Source of the DNA: Devosia ureilytica
GTDB taxonomy: Bacteria; Pseudomonadota; Alphaproteobacteria; Rhizobiales; Devosiaceae
Assembly: GCF_024273195.1 (NCBI RefSeq)
Contig: NZ_JAMZCU010000004.1
Location: 62,001 to 126,000 of the forward strand
Reading direction: 5' to 3'
Length of the DNA stretch: 64,000 nucleotides
Part shown: one piece after another, positions 16,210-24,713 of the stretch
Numbering within the stretch: the first letter of the stretch is position 1
Layout of the letters: each line of letters begins with the position of its first letter
Translations under genes and position numbers: made by a program
The notes under the pieces: generated by a model
What the model was told of the DNA's origin: nothing
The model's database searches: none
The model's input: the letters and a program-made list of their open reading frames with translations, nothing else

Positions 16210-18219
16210 TTACTGTGCCAGCACGCCTTCAGGCAGATCGAAGACCTGGCCCGGGTAGATGCGATCCGGGTTGCGGATCTGGCCGGTATTGGCTTCGTAG
16301 ATCGTCGTATACTTCAACCCTTCGCCATAAACCCGGCGGGCAATGGTCCAAAGATTGTCGCCACGGCGAATGATGGCCTTGCCGGAAACGAACCGCTGGG
16401 CCTCGGGATCACCGAGCGAGACCGCGACCATGGTGGGCACGGCCGGTTGACTTGGCGCGGCGTCCGGCGTCGGGGCCACTTCGGCAACTGCCGCCGGTTC
16501 GGCCGCCGGTGCCGTAACCGGTTCCGGCGTGGACGTCGCAACCGGTTCGGCAGCAGGCGCGGGAGCGGGTTCATCCGCAGGCGCTGCTTCGGCAACCGCC
16601 ATAGCGGGTTCTTCGGCAGGCTGGGCAACTGGCGCAGGCTCTGCCGCTGGTGCAGCAGCAGCGGCCGGCTCTGTTGTCGCAGCGACAACGGGTTCTGCCG
16701 GGGGCGTGACCGGAGCGATAGCGGGTTCAACAGCGGTTTGTGGCTCAGCCGGTGCTGGCGTTGCCTCGGGCGCTGCAGGCGCTGAAGTCGCCTCAGGTTC
16801 GGTGACCGCTGCGGGAGCCTCTGGCGCCGTCTCGACGGGCGCCGGCACGTCTGCAACGACCACCGGCTCTTCGACTGAGGGAACATCGACGACGAAGTCC
16901 ACCTCAGCGCGGGCGACCACATCGGCCGAATTGGGTTGCAACAAATCGACACGGACGCGCTGGCTTGGCTTATCGAGTACGGGGCCGGCCTCGACTAGCC
17001 AACGGCCGCCCTCAATGGTCGCGTCGGCGACGAAGGCATCCTCGACATAGAGACGAATGATGCCACCATCCGGGCCTGCACCAGCAAAGAAGGTGCGGTC
17101 CGTTTCAATTTCGATGGCGTCAATGGTGGGCGCCACATCGGCAAGCTGAGCGGGGGGCGAATCGGGTGTCGGCGCAGGCTCTGGGGTAGCTGGTGCAGCA
17201 GCGGCATCCGGGGCGGCGGGCTCATCCGGCGTCGTGGTCACTGGTTCAGCCGGCTGTTCTGCCACAGGCGGTGTGTCAGGCGTTGTTGCCTGAGCGGGCG
17301 CCGTTGCTGGCGCATCGGCTGCCGGCGCAGGTGGCGTGGTCGGCTCGGGCAGGTCTGCGACCTCCGTGGCGGGTTCGTCTGCCGTCTCGGTTGCAGTCTC
17401 TTCCGCAGGTTGCGGCGCTGGCGCTGCCGGCTCAGTGGCCGCCATCATGGCCGAAGGTTCGGCAACGGGCTCGGCTTCGGCTTCAGCCACGGCAGTTTCC
17501 GGCGCGACGGCCGGCGTTGCGGGTTCGGTGGCAGGCTCGACCGGCGTGGCCGGTTCGGGCGCGGCGGCAATCTGGGTGGGGGCGGTCAGTCCCTGGAGCA
17601 CTTCACTGGCCTCGCCCGGCTTGCTGGCAACAACAAGCGGCTGGGAGGTCTTGTCCTCATTGATGACAACGATGAAGGAATCTTCGGCGGTGCCGGGCTT
17701 GCCTTCTTCACCCAAGGTGATTTCGAGGCCACCCACGGGCAAGGGCGCATCAGGCACGAACACCCAGTCGCCGCTCGCCTCAACCTCAACGGTGCCGAGC
17801 AATTCGCCATTGGCGAAAACCTGGACCTTGCTGCCAGGAGCACCGCTACCGGCAATAACCACCGACCCGTCGGGCTCGGCGCGTAGCAGGCCAAAGGTGG
17901 CCGCCACCAGCTGATCGACATTGGCCGCAGCGTCAGCCGGCGGGGTCACATCCAGCGCGGGTTCGGGCGGAATGGCCACTTCAACCGAAGCGGCGGAGCC
18001 GTCAGTAGGGGTCTCAACCTCAGCGACCGCTGGCGCAGGCGCGGCCGGAATGAGACCGACTTCGGTCATCTTGCCGCGCAGGCACTGCCCCATGCCATCG
18101 GCACTATTGAAACACGATACTATGGACGGGCCGGACAGCACGCCGAGTATGACGAGAAGAGTGACTGCCGCAGCTCCGATAGTCAGAGCCAAAGGTCGTT
18201 TCGGAGCAGTTTCGGCCAG
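16210..18219 (-). CDS. LysM-domain envelope protein with long Ala/Pro-rich linkers; apparent CTG start
   Basis: The chosen frame gives 669 residues. An N-terminal membrane anchor (about 10-30) is followed by an Ala/Pro/Glu/Thr-rich region interrupted by two beta-rich modules: GSVVIAGSGAPGSKVQVFA with GELLGTVEVEASGDWVF, and a second around RTFFAGAGPDGGIIRLY. The C-terminal 50 residues form a LysM fold (RRGDNLWTIARRVYGEG, then NPDRIYPGQVFDLPE) that binds peptidoglycan. No ATG or GTG start exists between an in-frame TGA and the conserved part. GGGAGGG at 18224-18230 sits 5 nt before a CTG at 18217-18219. The only other option, TTG 18192, lacks a ribosome site. A 16-codon reading frame (MINLLFKTWPGEMIAG) lies just upstream. 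Confidence 0.8.
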   Translation of the reverse strand: MAETAPKRPLALTIGAAAVTLLVILGVLSGPSIVSCFNSADGMGQCLRGKMTEVGLIPAAPAPAVAEVETPTDGSAASVEVAIPPEPALDVTPPADAAANVDQLVAATFGLLRAEPDGSVVIAGSGAPGSKVQVFANGELLGTVEVEASGDWVFVPDAPLPVGGLEITLGEEGKPGTAEDSFIVVINEDKTSQPLVVASKPGEASEVLQGLTAPTQIAAAPEPATPVEPATEPATPAVAPETAVAEAEAEPVAEPSAMMAATEPAAPAPQPAEETATETADEPATEVADLPEPTTPPAPAADAPATAPAQATTPDTPPVAEQPAEPVTTTPDEPAAPDAAAAPATPEPAPTPDSPPAQLADVAPTIDAIEIETDRTFFAGAGPDGGIIRLYVEDAFVADATIEGGRWLVEAGPVLDKPSQRVRVDLLQPNSADVVARAEVDFVVDVPSVEEPVVVADVPAPVETAPEAPAAVTEPEATSAPAAPEATPAPAEPQTAVEPAIAPVTPPAEPVVAATTEPAAAAAPAAEPAPVAQPAEEPAMAVAEAAPADEPAPAPAAEPVATSTPEPVTAPAAEPAAVAEVAPTPDAAPSQPAVPTMVAVSLGDPEAQRFVSGKAIIRRGDNLWTIARRVYGEGLKYTTIYEANTGQIRNPDRIYPGQVFDLPEGVLAQ

Positions 18220-18338
18220 TTTGCCCTCCCGGGAAATTCGTTCAGCCGGCGATCATCTCGCCGGGCCATGTCTTGAAAAGGAGATTGATCATTGCGGAAA
18301 ACAGATAGCAAGTTTTCCGATCACGCCCCTTTTGCCCC

Positions 18339-19943
18339 CTATGCCGAATCCTGCGCCGCTTCAGTCTTCAACAGCTTGTATGTGATTGATTCATACAGAG
18401 CTTCAAACGAGGCATCAATGATATTGGGCGAAACGCCGATGGTTACCCAGCGTTCGCCGCTGCCGTCGCGGCTTTCGACCAGTACACGGGTGACCGCGCC
18501 CGTGCCGCCGTCGAGGATACGCACCTTGAAGTCAGCCAATTCCAGATCTTCGATTCGGGACGAATACTTGCCCAGGTCCTTGCGCAGAGCCTGATCCAAC
18601 GCGTTGACCGGGCCATTGCCCTCGGCCACGGACATCAGCAGCTCGCCATCGACGCGGATCTTGACCACGGCCTCGGTGACAGTGATCTCGTCGCCCATGG
18701 CATTGTGTCGGCGCTCGACCATGGTGCGGTAGTGTTCGACGTCGAAAAAGTCGGGCAGCGTGCCGAGCACGCGGCGGGCCAAGACCGCAAAGGAGGCGTC
18801 AGCACCATCATAGGAATAGCCGCGGGATTCGCGGTCCTTGACGGTAGCGAGCAGCTTTTCGAGACGCGGGTCGTCCTTTTCGAGTTCGATATTGTGGCGC
18901 GCCAAGGCCGTCAGCAGGTTGGATTTGCCGGCCTGCTGGCTGACCATGATGGCGCGCTCATTGCCGACGCTTTCGGGCGGCACGTGCTCGTAGGTGGAAA
19001 AATCCTTGAGCAGCGCCGAGGCGTGGATGCCGGCCTTGGTGGCAAAGGCCGAAGCGCCGACATAGGGCGCCTGCCGCGCGGGGGCCCGGTTGAGGCGATC
19101 ATCGAAGGCGCGCGAAATGTGGGTGAGGCGCGCGAGGTGTTCGGGGGTGATGCCCGTTTCGAAGCGCTCGGCATAATAGGGCTTGAGCACCAGCGTGGGG
19201 ATTAGCGTCACCAGATTGGCATTGCCGCAGCGCTCGCCCAGGCCATTGAGTGTGCCCTGGATCTGCCGAACCCCGGTTTCGAGGGCCGCCAGGGCATTGG
19301 CCACGGCCTGACCGGTATCGTCATGCGGGTGGATGCCGAGCCGGTCGCCGGGGGCGATGGTCATCACATCCTTGATGATATCCCTGATCTCGGATGGCAT
19401 GGTGCCGCCATTGGTATCGCAGAGGACCACCCAGCGGGCGCCGGCCTCGAGCGCGGTATGGACACAGGCCAGCGCATAAGTGCGGTTGGCCTTATAGCCA
19501 TCGAAGAAATGCTCGAGGTCGATCAGCGCTTCCTTGCCGGCGGCAACCGCGGCGCGAACGGTATCGGCAAGGCCTTCAAGGTGTTCGTCGGTGGTGGAGC
19601 CCAGCGCCAGCTCGACCTGATAATCCCAGGCCTTGGCCACAAAGCAGGTGGCGCTGGCTGCCGAATTGATGATGCCCTGCACGCCCGGATCATTGGCGGC
19701 AGACCGCCCTGCCCGCTTGGTCATGCCAAAGGCGGTGAAAATGGACTTCCTGGTCCGCGGCTTGTCGAAGAAGGCAGTATCGACCGGATTGGCGCCGGGA
19801 TAGCCGCCCTCGACATAGTCGACGCCAATCTCTTCGAGCATGCCGGCAATGGCGATCTTGTCCTCGAGCGAGAACTCGATGCCGGCAGTCTGCGCGCCAT
19901 CGCGCAGGGTGGTGTCGAAGAGATAGAGACGTTCACGGGACAT
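18339..19943 (-). CDS. cimA: Citramalate synthase
   Basis: A 534-residue member of the DRE-TIM metallolyase family. The N-terminal LFDTTLRDGAQTAGIEFS carries the metal and catalytic residues. HPHDDTGQAVANAL and GTLNGLGERCGNANL follow, and there is a C-terminal LeuA-type regulatory domain. The DGAQT form and length fit the CimA subfamily (pyruvate plus acetyl-CoA to citramalate, leading to 2-oxobutyrate and isoleucine) rather than isopropylmalate or homocitrate synthase. It lies 20 bp downstream of the GFA pair and is probably in the same transcript. Isopropylmalate synthase is the main alternative. Confidence 0.88.
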   Translation of the reverse strand: MSRERLYLFDTTLRDGAQTAGIEFSLEDKIAIAGMLEEIGVDYVEGGYPGANPVDTAFFDKPRTRKSIFTAFGMTKRAGRSAANDPGVQGIINSAASATCFVAKAWDYQVELALGSTTDEHLEGLADTVRAAVAAGKEALIDLEHFFDGYKANRTYALACVHTALEAGARWVVLCDTNGGTMPSEIRDIIKDVMTIAPGDRLGIHPHDDTGQAVANALAALETGVRQIQGTLNGLGERCGNANLVTLIPTLVLKPYYAERFETGITPEHLARLTHISRAFDDRLNRAPARQAPYVGASAFATKAGIHASALLKDFSTYEHVPPESVGNERAIMVSQQAGKSNLLTALARHNIELEKDDPRLEKLLATVKDRESRGYSYDGADASFAVLARRVLGTLPDFFDVEHYRTMVERRHNAMGDEITVTEAVVKIRVDGELLMSVAEGNGPVNALDQALRKDLGKYSSRIEDLELADFKVRILDGGTGAVTRVLVESRDGSGERWVTIGVSPNIIDASFEALYESITYKLLKTEAAQDSA

Positions 19944-19963
19944 GGTAGGGCCTTACTCGAAAC

Positions 19964-20461
19964 TCAGTCGGACGATTTGGGTGGCCAGGTGGCCGTGTCG
20001 TGGTCGGGATGCTGGTGATTGGTGGCCAGAATTGCGCTGGCCCATTCCTCGCGGTCGTCCTCGGTGGCACCACCATGTTCGATGGTGGGCAAGGTATCGA
20101 ACCAGGGCACGCGGCCTTCATTGCCGGTATTGGCATGGGGCGGGAACAGTTCCGGGTGGTCGAGTGAGCCAATGGTGAAATTGACGCGATTGCCGGTGAC
20201 ATCCTCGTAGAACAGGGGGGTGCCGCATTGAGCGCAGAAGCCGCGGTCGACATGTTCGGAGCTGCGGAACCGGGCAGGCGTGCCGCGGGTCCAGGTGATT
20301 GCCTCGCGCGGGGCGGCCACCAGCGCGGCAAAGATATTGCCCACCGCTTTCTGGCACATGCGGCAGTGGCAGATGTGGGAATTGTCCATCATTTCAGTGG
20401 CGTGATAGCGCACGGCGCCGCATTGGCAGCCGCCGCTGACCTCGGCCTTGTAGCGATCCAT
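19964..20461 (-). CDS. GFA-family (glutathione-dependent formaldehyde-activating enzyme-like) zinc protein, copy 1
   Basis: 165 residues with the CENP-V/GFA zinc motifs: GGCQCGAVR near residue 11, CHCRMCQK near 32 and CAQCGTPL near 75. These cysteines bind two zinc ions in Gfa. The C-terminus ends HQHPDHDTATWPP. The start is set by GGAGG about 7 nt before an ATG that overlaps the upstream paralogue's stop (TGATG), so translation is coupled. The family is named for a proposed S-hydroxymethyl-glutathione synthase activity, but most members have no proven function. The adjacent copy is clearly homologous. Confidence 0.87.
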   Translation of the reverse strand: MDRYKAEVSGGCQCGAVRYHATEMMDNSHICHCRMCQKAVGNIFAALVAAPREAITWTRGTPARFRSSEHVDRGFCAQCGTPLFYEDVTGNRVNFTIGSLDHPELFPPHANTGNEGRVPWFDTLPTIEHGGATEDDREEWASAILATNHQHPDHDTATWPPKSSD

Positions 20462-20934
20462 CAGGTGTCCTCCCGGGGTGGCCAGTCGTTGGTATCGTGA
20501 TCGGGGTGCTGGTTGGAATGAATGCCAGCCATGAAGTCGCGCCACTCGTCGCTGACATCGTGGCGTTCCGGCAGGCTCGTCAGTCCATGGAAGAAGGGCT
20601 GCCTATCGGCCAGGTTGACCTGGATTTGCGGCGCGGCGACCGTCGGATCGTCGAAGGCGCCGATGGCCAGTTCGAGCCCGAAGCGGGTTTCATAGGCCAG
20701 TGGAGTGCCGCAATCGCCACAGAACGCACGGCGCGCGGCATTGGACGACTGGAACCACTTGGGCTCGCCGCGGGTCCAGGTGGCATTATGCGCGGTGACC
20801 AGTGGCCCGAAAAAGCCGCCAAAGGCCTTCTGGCACATGCGGCAATGGCAGATAGAGGGGCGGCCGAGCCGGGTGACGCGGAATCGCACCGCGCCACACT
20901 GGCAGCCACCGGTATGGGCTTCACCCTGGGGCAT
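20461..20934 (-). CDS. GFA-family zinc protein, copy 2
   Basis: 157 residues with the same three cysteine motifs as its neighbour: GGCQCGAVR, CHCRMCQK and CGDCGTPL. It has a matching C-terminal signature (NQHPDHDTNDWPP). The pair appears to be an old tandem duplication, because the middle portions differ substantially. It overlaps the upstream VOC gene by 14 nt in a different frame and the downstream copy by one base, giving a tightly coupled VOC-GFA-GFA unit. The function is unknown. A role in handling aldehyde-thiol adducts would fit both the VOC and GFA families, but this is inference. Confidence 0.87.
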   Translation of the reverse strand: MPQGEAHTGGCQCGAVRFRVTRLGRPSICHCRMCQKAFGGFFGPLVTAHNATWTRGEPKWFQSSNAARRAFCGDCGTPLAYETRFGLELAIGAFDDPTVAAPQIQVNLADRQPFFHGLTSLPERHDVSDEWRDFMAGIHSNQHPDHDTNDWPPREDT

Positions 20935-21304
20935 GACACACAGCTTCTATGTTGTTGCCATCGGGATCGATGACAAAGGCACCGTAATAGGTGGGATGAT
21001 AGTGTTCGCGCAGGCCCGGCGCGCCATTGTCCTGGCCGCCAGCGGCCATGGCGGCTGCATGGAAAGCATCGACTTCGGCGCGCGACTTTGCCGCAAAGGC
21101 GTAGTGGCGGCCGGGGCCGGTTTGGGCCGCTTCGGTCAGCCAGAAATCGGGCGAGGTGGCGCCATAGCCGCCGACCCTGACGCCGCCGGTATATTCAACC
21201 GGCACTTGGTTGAGCATGGTGATGCCGAGGGGGGCGAAGGCGGCATCGTAAAAGGCACGCGCCCTGGTCCAGTCCGCGACGAGAATTCCAACGTGATCAA
21301 GCAT
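20921..21304 (-). CDS. VOC-family (glyoxalase-like) protein
   Basis: 127 residues forming one VOC unit: MLDHVGILVADWTRARAFYD at the start and YYGAFVIDPDGNNIEAVCH at the end, with the metal-ligand His and Glu in the usual places (His4 and the Glu of NNIEAV). VOC proteins include glyoxalase I, extradiol dioxygenases and antibiotic-binding proteins, and sequence alone does not choose between them. It is the first gene of the VOC-GFA-GFA-(cimA) cluster and overlaps the next gene by 14 nt. cysS lies 66 bp upstream on the same strand. Confidence 0.85.
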   Translation of the reverse strand: MLDHVGILVADWTRARAFYDAAFAPLGITMLNQVPVEYTGGVRVGGYGATSPDFWLTEAAQTGPGRHYAFAAKSRAEVDAFHAAAMAAGGQDNGAPGLREHYHPTYYGAFVIDPDGNNIEAVCHAPG

Positions 21305-21370
21305 GATTGCTGCTCCGGTTTGAGGAGCGGCGATTTGCGCCGGGGTGCGTGACAGGTCGTGGCAGGAGGG

Positions 21371-22750
21371 TCACCGCTTGACCTCCCACTTGGTCTGGCG
21401 GGCGCCCGTCTCGTCTTTATAGTCCATAAGGGCGATGCCTTGGGCGGCGAGGTCGTTACGGATGCGGTCGGCTTCGGCGAAGTCCTTGGCGTTGAGGGCG
21501 GCTAATCGGGCAGAAACCTGGGTGGCGACGGCGCCATCGACCTGCACGTCACGCTTGACGGTTATGCCCATCAGTCCGGCGAGTGCGAGGCCATCGGCGG
21601 CGCGGCCTTCGTCCATGATCAGGGCGTGGATACGGGCAATGGCGCCAGACGTGTCGAGATCGTCGGCCAGGCGCTCGACAAGATCAGGTGAGACTTCGGT
21701 TGCCGGTTCAGCATCTGCGGCAGCCCGTTCCCACTTTTCGAGGAGGTTCACTGCCTCTTCCAGCCGCCGCTGCGAGAAATCAATCGGCTCACGGTAGTGC
21801 GTCATCAGCATGGCCAGCCGGAGGACTTCGCCCGGCCACTTTCTCCCGCCAAAGGCCTCGGTTTCGAGGAGGTCGTGAATGGTGAAGAAGTTGCCCAGGG
21901 ACTTGCTCATCTTCTGGCCTTCAACCTGAAGGAAGCCGTTGTGCATCCAGACGTTGGCCATGGCGTGGGAGCCGTGGGCGCAGCGGGATTGGGCGATTTC
22001 GTTTTCGTGGTGCGGAAAGATCAGGTCGAGGCCGCCGCCGTGGATGTCGAAGGTTTCTCCCAGATAGCGTTCGGACATGGCCGAGCATTCGATATGCCAG
22101 CCGGGGCGGCCGCGGCCCCAGGGACTGTCCCAGCCGGGTTCTTCAGCGCTGGAAAGTTTCCAGAGGACGAAATCGGCGGGATTGCGCTTGTGGGTTTCCA
22201 CGGCGACGCGGGCGCCGGCGAGGTTGTCTTCGAGATTGCGCCCCGATAGCTGGCCATAGTCGGGCATGGAATCCACGGCAAATAGCACTTCGCCGCCGGC
22301 TTCGTAGGCATGGCCGCGCTGGAGCAATGAGCCGATCAGCTTCTGCATCTCGTCGATGTTTTCGGTTGCTCTTGGCTGGATGGTCGGCTCCAGGCACCCC
22401 AGCGCGGCAGTGTCCTTCTGGTATTGCGCGGCGGTGGTTTCGGTGACCTTGCGGATGGCCGCGTTGAGCGGCAGATCGGGGTGGTCGCGCAGGGCGCGGG
22501 CGTTGATCTTGTCGTCGACGTCAGTGATGTTGCGGACATAGGTAACGTGATCGGCGCCGTAGGTGTGGCGCAGCACGCGGAACAGCAGATCGAACACGAT
22601 TGCGGCGCGACCATTGCCGATATGGGCGAAGTCATAGACCGTCGGGCCGCAGGCGTAGAGCCGCACATTGTTCGCATCCTCGGGCACGAAGAGCACTTTG
22701 GAGCGAGTGAGCGTGTTGTAGAGAGAAAGCTGCGGCTTTGCCGTGGTCAT
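21371..22750 (-). CDS. cysS: Cysteinyl-tRNA synthetase
   Basis: A 459-residue class I aminoacyl-tRNA synthetase that charges tRNA-Cys. The HIGH-type motif is HIGN at 43-46, preceded by YACGPTVYD, whose cysteine binds zinc. KMSKS is at 280-284 in [21 protein letters not shown] and [14 protein letters not shown] complete the zinc site. AGGA 6 nt before the ATG at 22750 supports this start over an upstream in-frame ATG at 22810. The protein ends [11 protein letters not shown]. It is followed by the VOC gene after 66 bp. Confidence 0.96.
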   Translation of the reverse strand: MTTAKPQLSLYNTLTRSKVLFVPEDANNVRLYACGPTVYDFAHIGNGRAAIVFDLLFRVLRHTYGADHVTYVRNITDVDDKINARALRDHPDLPLNAAIRKVTETTAAQYQKDTAALGCLEPTIQPRATENIDEMQKLIGSLLQRGHAYEAGGEVLFAVDSMPDYGQLSGRNLEDNLAGARVAVETHKRNPADFVLWKLSSAEEPGWDSPWGRGRPGWHIECSAMSERYLGETFDIHGGGLDLIFPHHENEIAQSRCAHGSHAMANVWMHNGFLQVEGQKMSKSLGNFFTIHDLLETEAFGGRKWPGEVLRLAMLMTHYREPIDFSQRRLEEAVNLLEKWERAAADAEPATEVSPDLVERLADDLDTSGAIARIHALIMDEGRAADGLALAGLMGITVKRDVQVDGAVATQVSARLAALNAKDFAEADRIRNDLAAQGIALMDYKDETGARQTKWEVKR

Positions 22751-22852
22751 GGAAGGTCCTGTGGGCCAGACAATATCGATTGCTCTGGCGGGAGCCTCTA
22801 TCCATTGCAAGAATTCAGGATGAAGAAGACCGCTCCGCCAACGCTTGGGTTA

Positions 22853-22882
22853 GCAGGTAATAATGCAGCAGGTAATGGTGCA
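22853..22882. repeat. Tandem pair of 15-bp units
   Basis: GCAGGTAATAATGCA is followed directly by GCAGGTAATGGTGCA, two units differing at two positions, in the gap between cysS and the cytochrome c' gene. It lies about 100 bp upstream of cysS on the minus strand and could affect its promoter or leader. The small number of copies makes chance slippage the simplest explanation. Confidence 0.4.
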
Positions 22883-22947
22883 TGTGGTCTTCATGGCGCG
22901 GAGATTGGCCGCGCAGCCCAAGGAAATCAAGTCCGAAAACGTTCGGA

Positions 22948-22976
22948 ACAAAAAGAGGGCGGCCCGAAGGCCGCCC
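22948..22976 (-). terminator. Intrinsic terminator of the cytochrome c' gene
   Basis: An 8-bp stem (GGGCGGCC with GGCCGCCC) closes a 4-nt loop. Read on the minus strand it is followed by TCTTTTTG, a good U-tract. It lies about 30 bp after the cytochrome c' stop. Confidence 0.85.
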
Positions 22977-23006
22977 AATCGCTTTGGAGGCGATGGAAAC
23001 TTTGCT

Positions 23007-23456
23007 CTAGGAGCGGAACTGCTGGTGGCACTGGCCACAGGTGCCCATGAGGGTCTGCACGGCGCCAGTGTAGCCGGCTGCGTCTCCAGCCTGGGCAGCC
23101 GCAATGCCGGCCTCGGCAGCGGCGACACCGGTGTCGACGATGGCGGTGAAGGCTTCCCAGTTTTCCCAGATGGCGGGAAGCGCATCGGTATCACCGACAA
23201 TCGAGCCTTCAGGGAACAGTGCCGGGATATGGCTGTAATTGTCGCGAATGGTGGTCATGGCGGCGACGGCTTCAGCACCGGACAAATTACCCAGACTGCG
23301 CAAAATGCCGCCATCCTCGCGCATCAGCGCCTGACGCGTGGAGACAGCCTCTTCGGGCGTGGCGGGCGGAACAAATGCGTCCTGCGCGAAGACGGCAGCG
23401 GCACCAGCCGCCAGAACAATGGCAATGGAAAGCACTGAGGCCATTCGGAAATGCAT
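23007..23456 (-). CDS. Cytochrome c' (class II c-type cytochrome)
   Basis: 149 residues. An N-terminal signal peptide (MASVLSIAIVLAAGAAAVFA, cleaved before QD) sends it to the periplasm. The heme-binding CGQCH sits at 140-144, only five residues from the C-terminus, which is diagnostic of class II cytochromes c with a four-helix bundle. Known members bind NO or CO and protect against nitrosative stress or act in electron transfer. GAGGG 9 nt before the ATG supports this start. It lies 107 bp downstream of an FAH-family gene and has its own strong terminator. Confidence 0.88.
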   Translation of the reverse strand: MHFRMASVLSIAIVLAAGAAAVFAQDAFVPPATPEEAVSTRQALMREDGGILRSLGNLSGAEAVAAMTTIRDNYSHIPALFPEGSIVGDTDALPAIWENWEAFTAIVDTGVAAAEAGIAAAQAGDAAGYTGAVQTLMGTCGQCHQQFRS

Positions 23457-23563
23457 CAAGTAAGTCCCTCGAGGATTGATGTGTACCGGAGCGGGCCCCT
23501 CGTCCCACTGGGCAACAGTTACATGGGTTTGTGACAAGCCCAACGGGCACACGTGAAAGTTAT

Positions 23564-24574
23564 CTATCCGTGAGCCAGGAGCGTGACAGGCTGATCAATC
23601 GTCCCGAAAAGCGACTGGCCGGAGGCGGCAACGGCGCCGATGCGGACCTTGTCGCCGGGCTTGAGGAATGGCGTGCGGGCGCGGCCATATTTGGCCTTTT
23701 CAGCCGTGCGGGCTTCGGCGATGCAGGCAAAGCCGATGCCGTCGGGTTTGAGCGGCAGGGTCTGGTCGTGTGGATTGGACACGGTGCCGCCGCCGATGAT
23801 GGTGCCCGCAGCAAGCTTGCGGGTGCGGGCAGCCTCGACGATGAGATCGGCAAAGTCGAAGTGCATGCCAATGCCGGCATTGGGCTGGCCGTAAAGTGTG
23901 CCATTGACCTCGATGCGGATGGGCAGATGCAAGCGATTGTCGGCCCATGCCGCGCCCAGGCTTTGAGGCGTGATGACCACCGGCGCGAAGCTGGTGGAGG
24001 GCTTGGAATGGAAGAAACCGAAGCCGTTCTGCAGGTCGTCGGCCACCAGCTTGCGCAGAGACACGTCGTTGAGCACGGTGACCAGCCGGATGGCCGCGGC
24101 CGCTTCGCTACGGGTGGCGCCCATGGGCACCGGCCCGAGAATGACGCCGACTTCAGCTTCAAAGTCGAGCGCAAGATCGTCGCTTGGGATGATGATGGGC
24201 GCGTGGGCGGCCGACAGCGAATCAGAGCCGCCCTGGTAGAGCAGCGGTCGGATGGATTGCAGCTCATGGTCACGGCTGCCCTTGAGGGAGCGGACACGTT
24301 CGAGATGGCTCATATAGGCTGAGCCATCGATCCACTGAAAAGCGCGCGGCAGCGGCGCTTCGGCTGTGGCGGGGTCGAAAGGCTGGCCGGTGATTTCACT
24401 GGCATCGAGCTGGCGGGAAAGCTCGGAAAGGGCCGGAACGGTGCGGTCCCAGTCATCCAGCGCAGCCTGCAGCGTTGGGGCAATTCGACCGGCGGAGACA
24501 TAGCGTGCCAGGTCCGTGGAGACGACCACAAGCTGACCATCGGGGCGATCATTGCGCAGCGTGGCGAGTTTCAT
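23564..24574 (-). CDS. Fumarylacetoacetate hydrolase family protein
   Basis: A 336-residue FAH-superfamily enzyme. A helical N-terminal part of about 85 residues is followed by the catalytic beta-fold containing DLALDFEAEVGVILG with the acidic metal ligands, GFGFFHSKPSTSFAPV and GGGTVSNPHDQTL. The overall pattern (KLATLRNDRPDGQLVVVS start) is that of two-domain fumarylacetoacetase-like proteins of alphaproteobacteria that cleave C-C bonds in aromatic amino acid or hydroxy-acid catabolism. AAGGAG lies 8-9 nt before the ATG. The gene is divergent from the DUF2865 gene. Confidence 0.87.
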   Translation of the reverse strand: MKLATLRNDRPDGQLVVVSTDLARYVSAGRIAPTLQAALDDWDRTVPALSELSRQLDASEITGQPFDPATAEAPLPRAFQWIDGSAYMSHLERVRSLKGSRDHELQSIRPLLYQGGSDSLSAAHAPIIIPSDDLALDFEAEVGVILGPVPMGATRSEAAAAIRLVTVLNDVSLRKLVADDLQNGFGFFHSKPSTSFAPVVITPQSLGAAWADNRLHLPIRIEVNGTLYGQPNAGIGMHFDFADLIVEAARTRKLAAGTIIGGGTVSNPHDQTLPLKPDGIGFACIAEARTAEKAKYGRARTPFLKPGDKVRIGAVAASGQSLFGTIDQPVTLLAHG

Positions 24575-24650
24575 GTGGAGGTCTCCTTGGCGGGTGTTGC
24601 CCGGACGCGCTACCGCCCGACCGCAGCGACCGCTATAATGTTGCCACGGA

Positions 24651-24669
24651 CCTTAGTGATATCCTAAGG
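24651..24669. promoter_or_regulatory. Inverted repeat in the divergent FAH / DUF2865 promoter region
   Basis: CCTTAG and CTAAGG flank a 7-nt spacer centred on GATATC, midway in the 139-bp gap between two divergent genes. A TATAAT hexamer lies at 24634-24639 on the plus strand. The layout suits a shared operator, but no regulator can be named. Confidence 0.35.
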
Positions 24670-24713
24670 GCCAGAGGGCTCAAGCGGTTGCGGCCCTAAA
24701 ACGGGAATATGGC

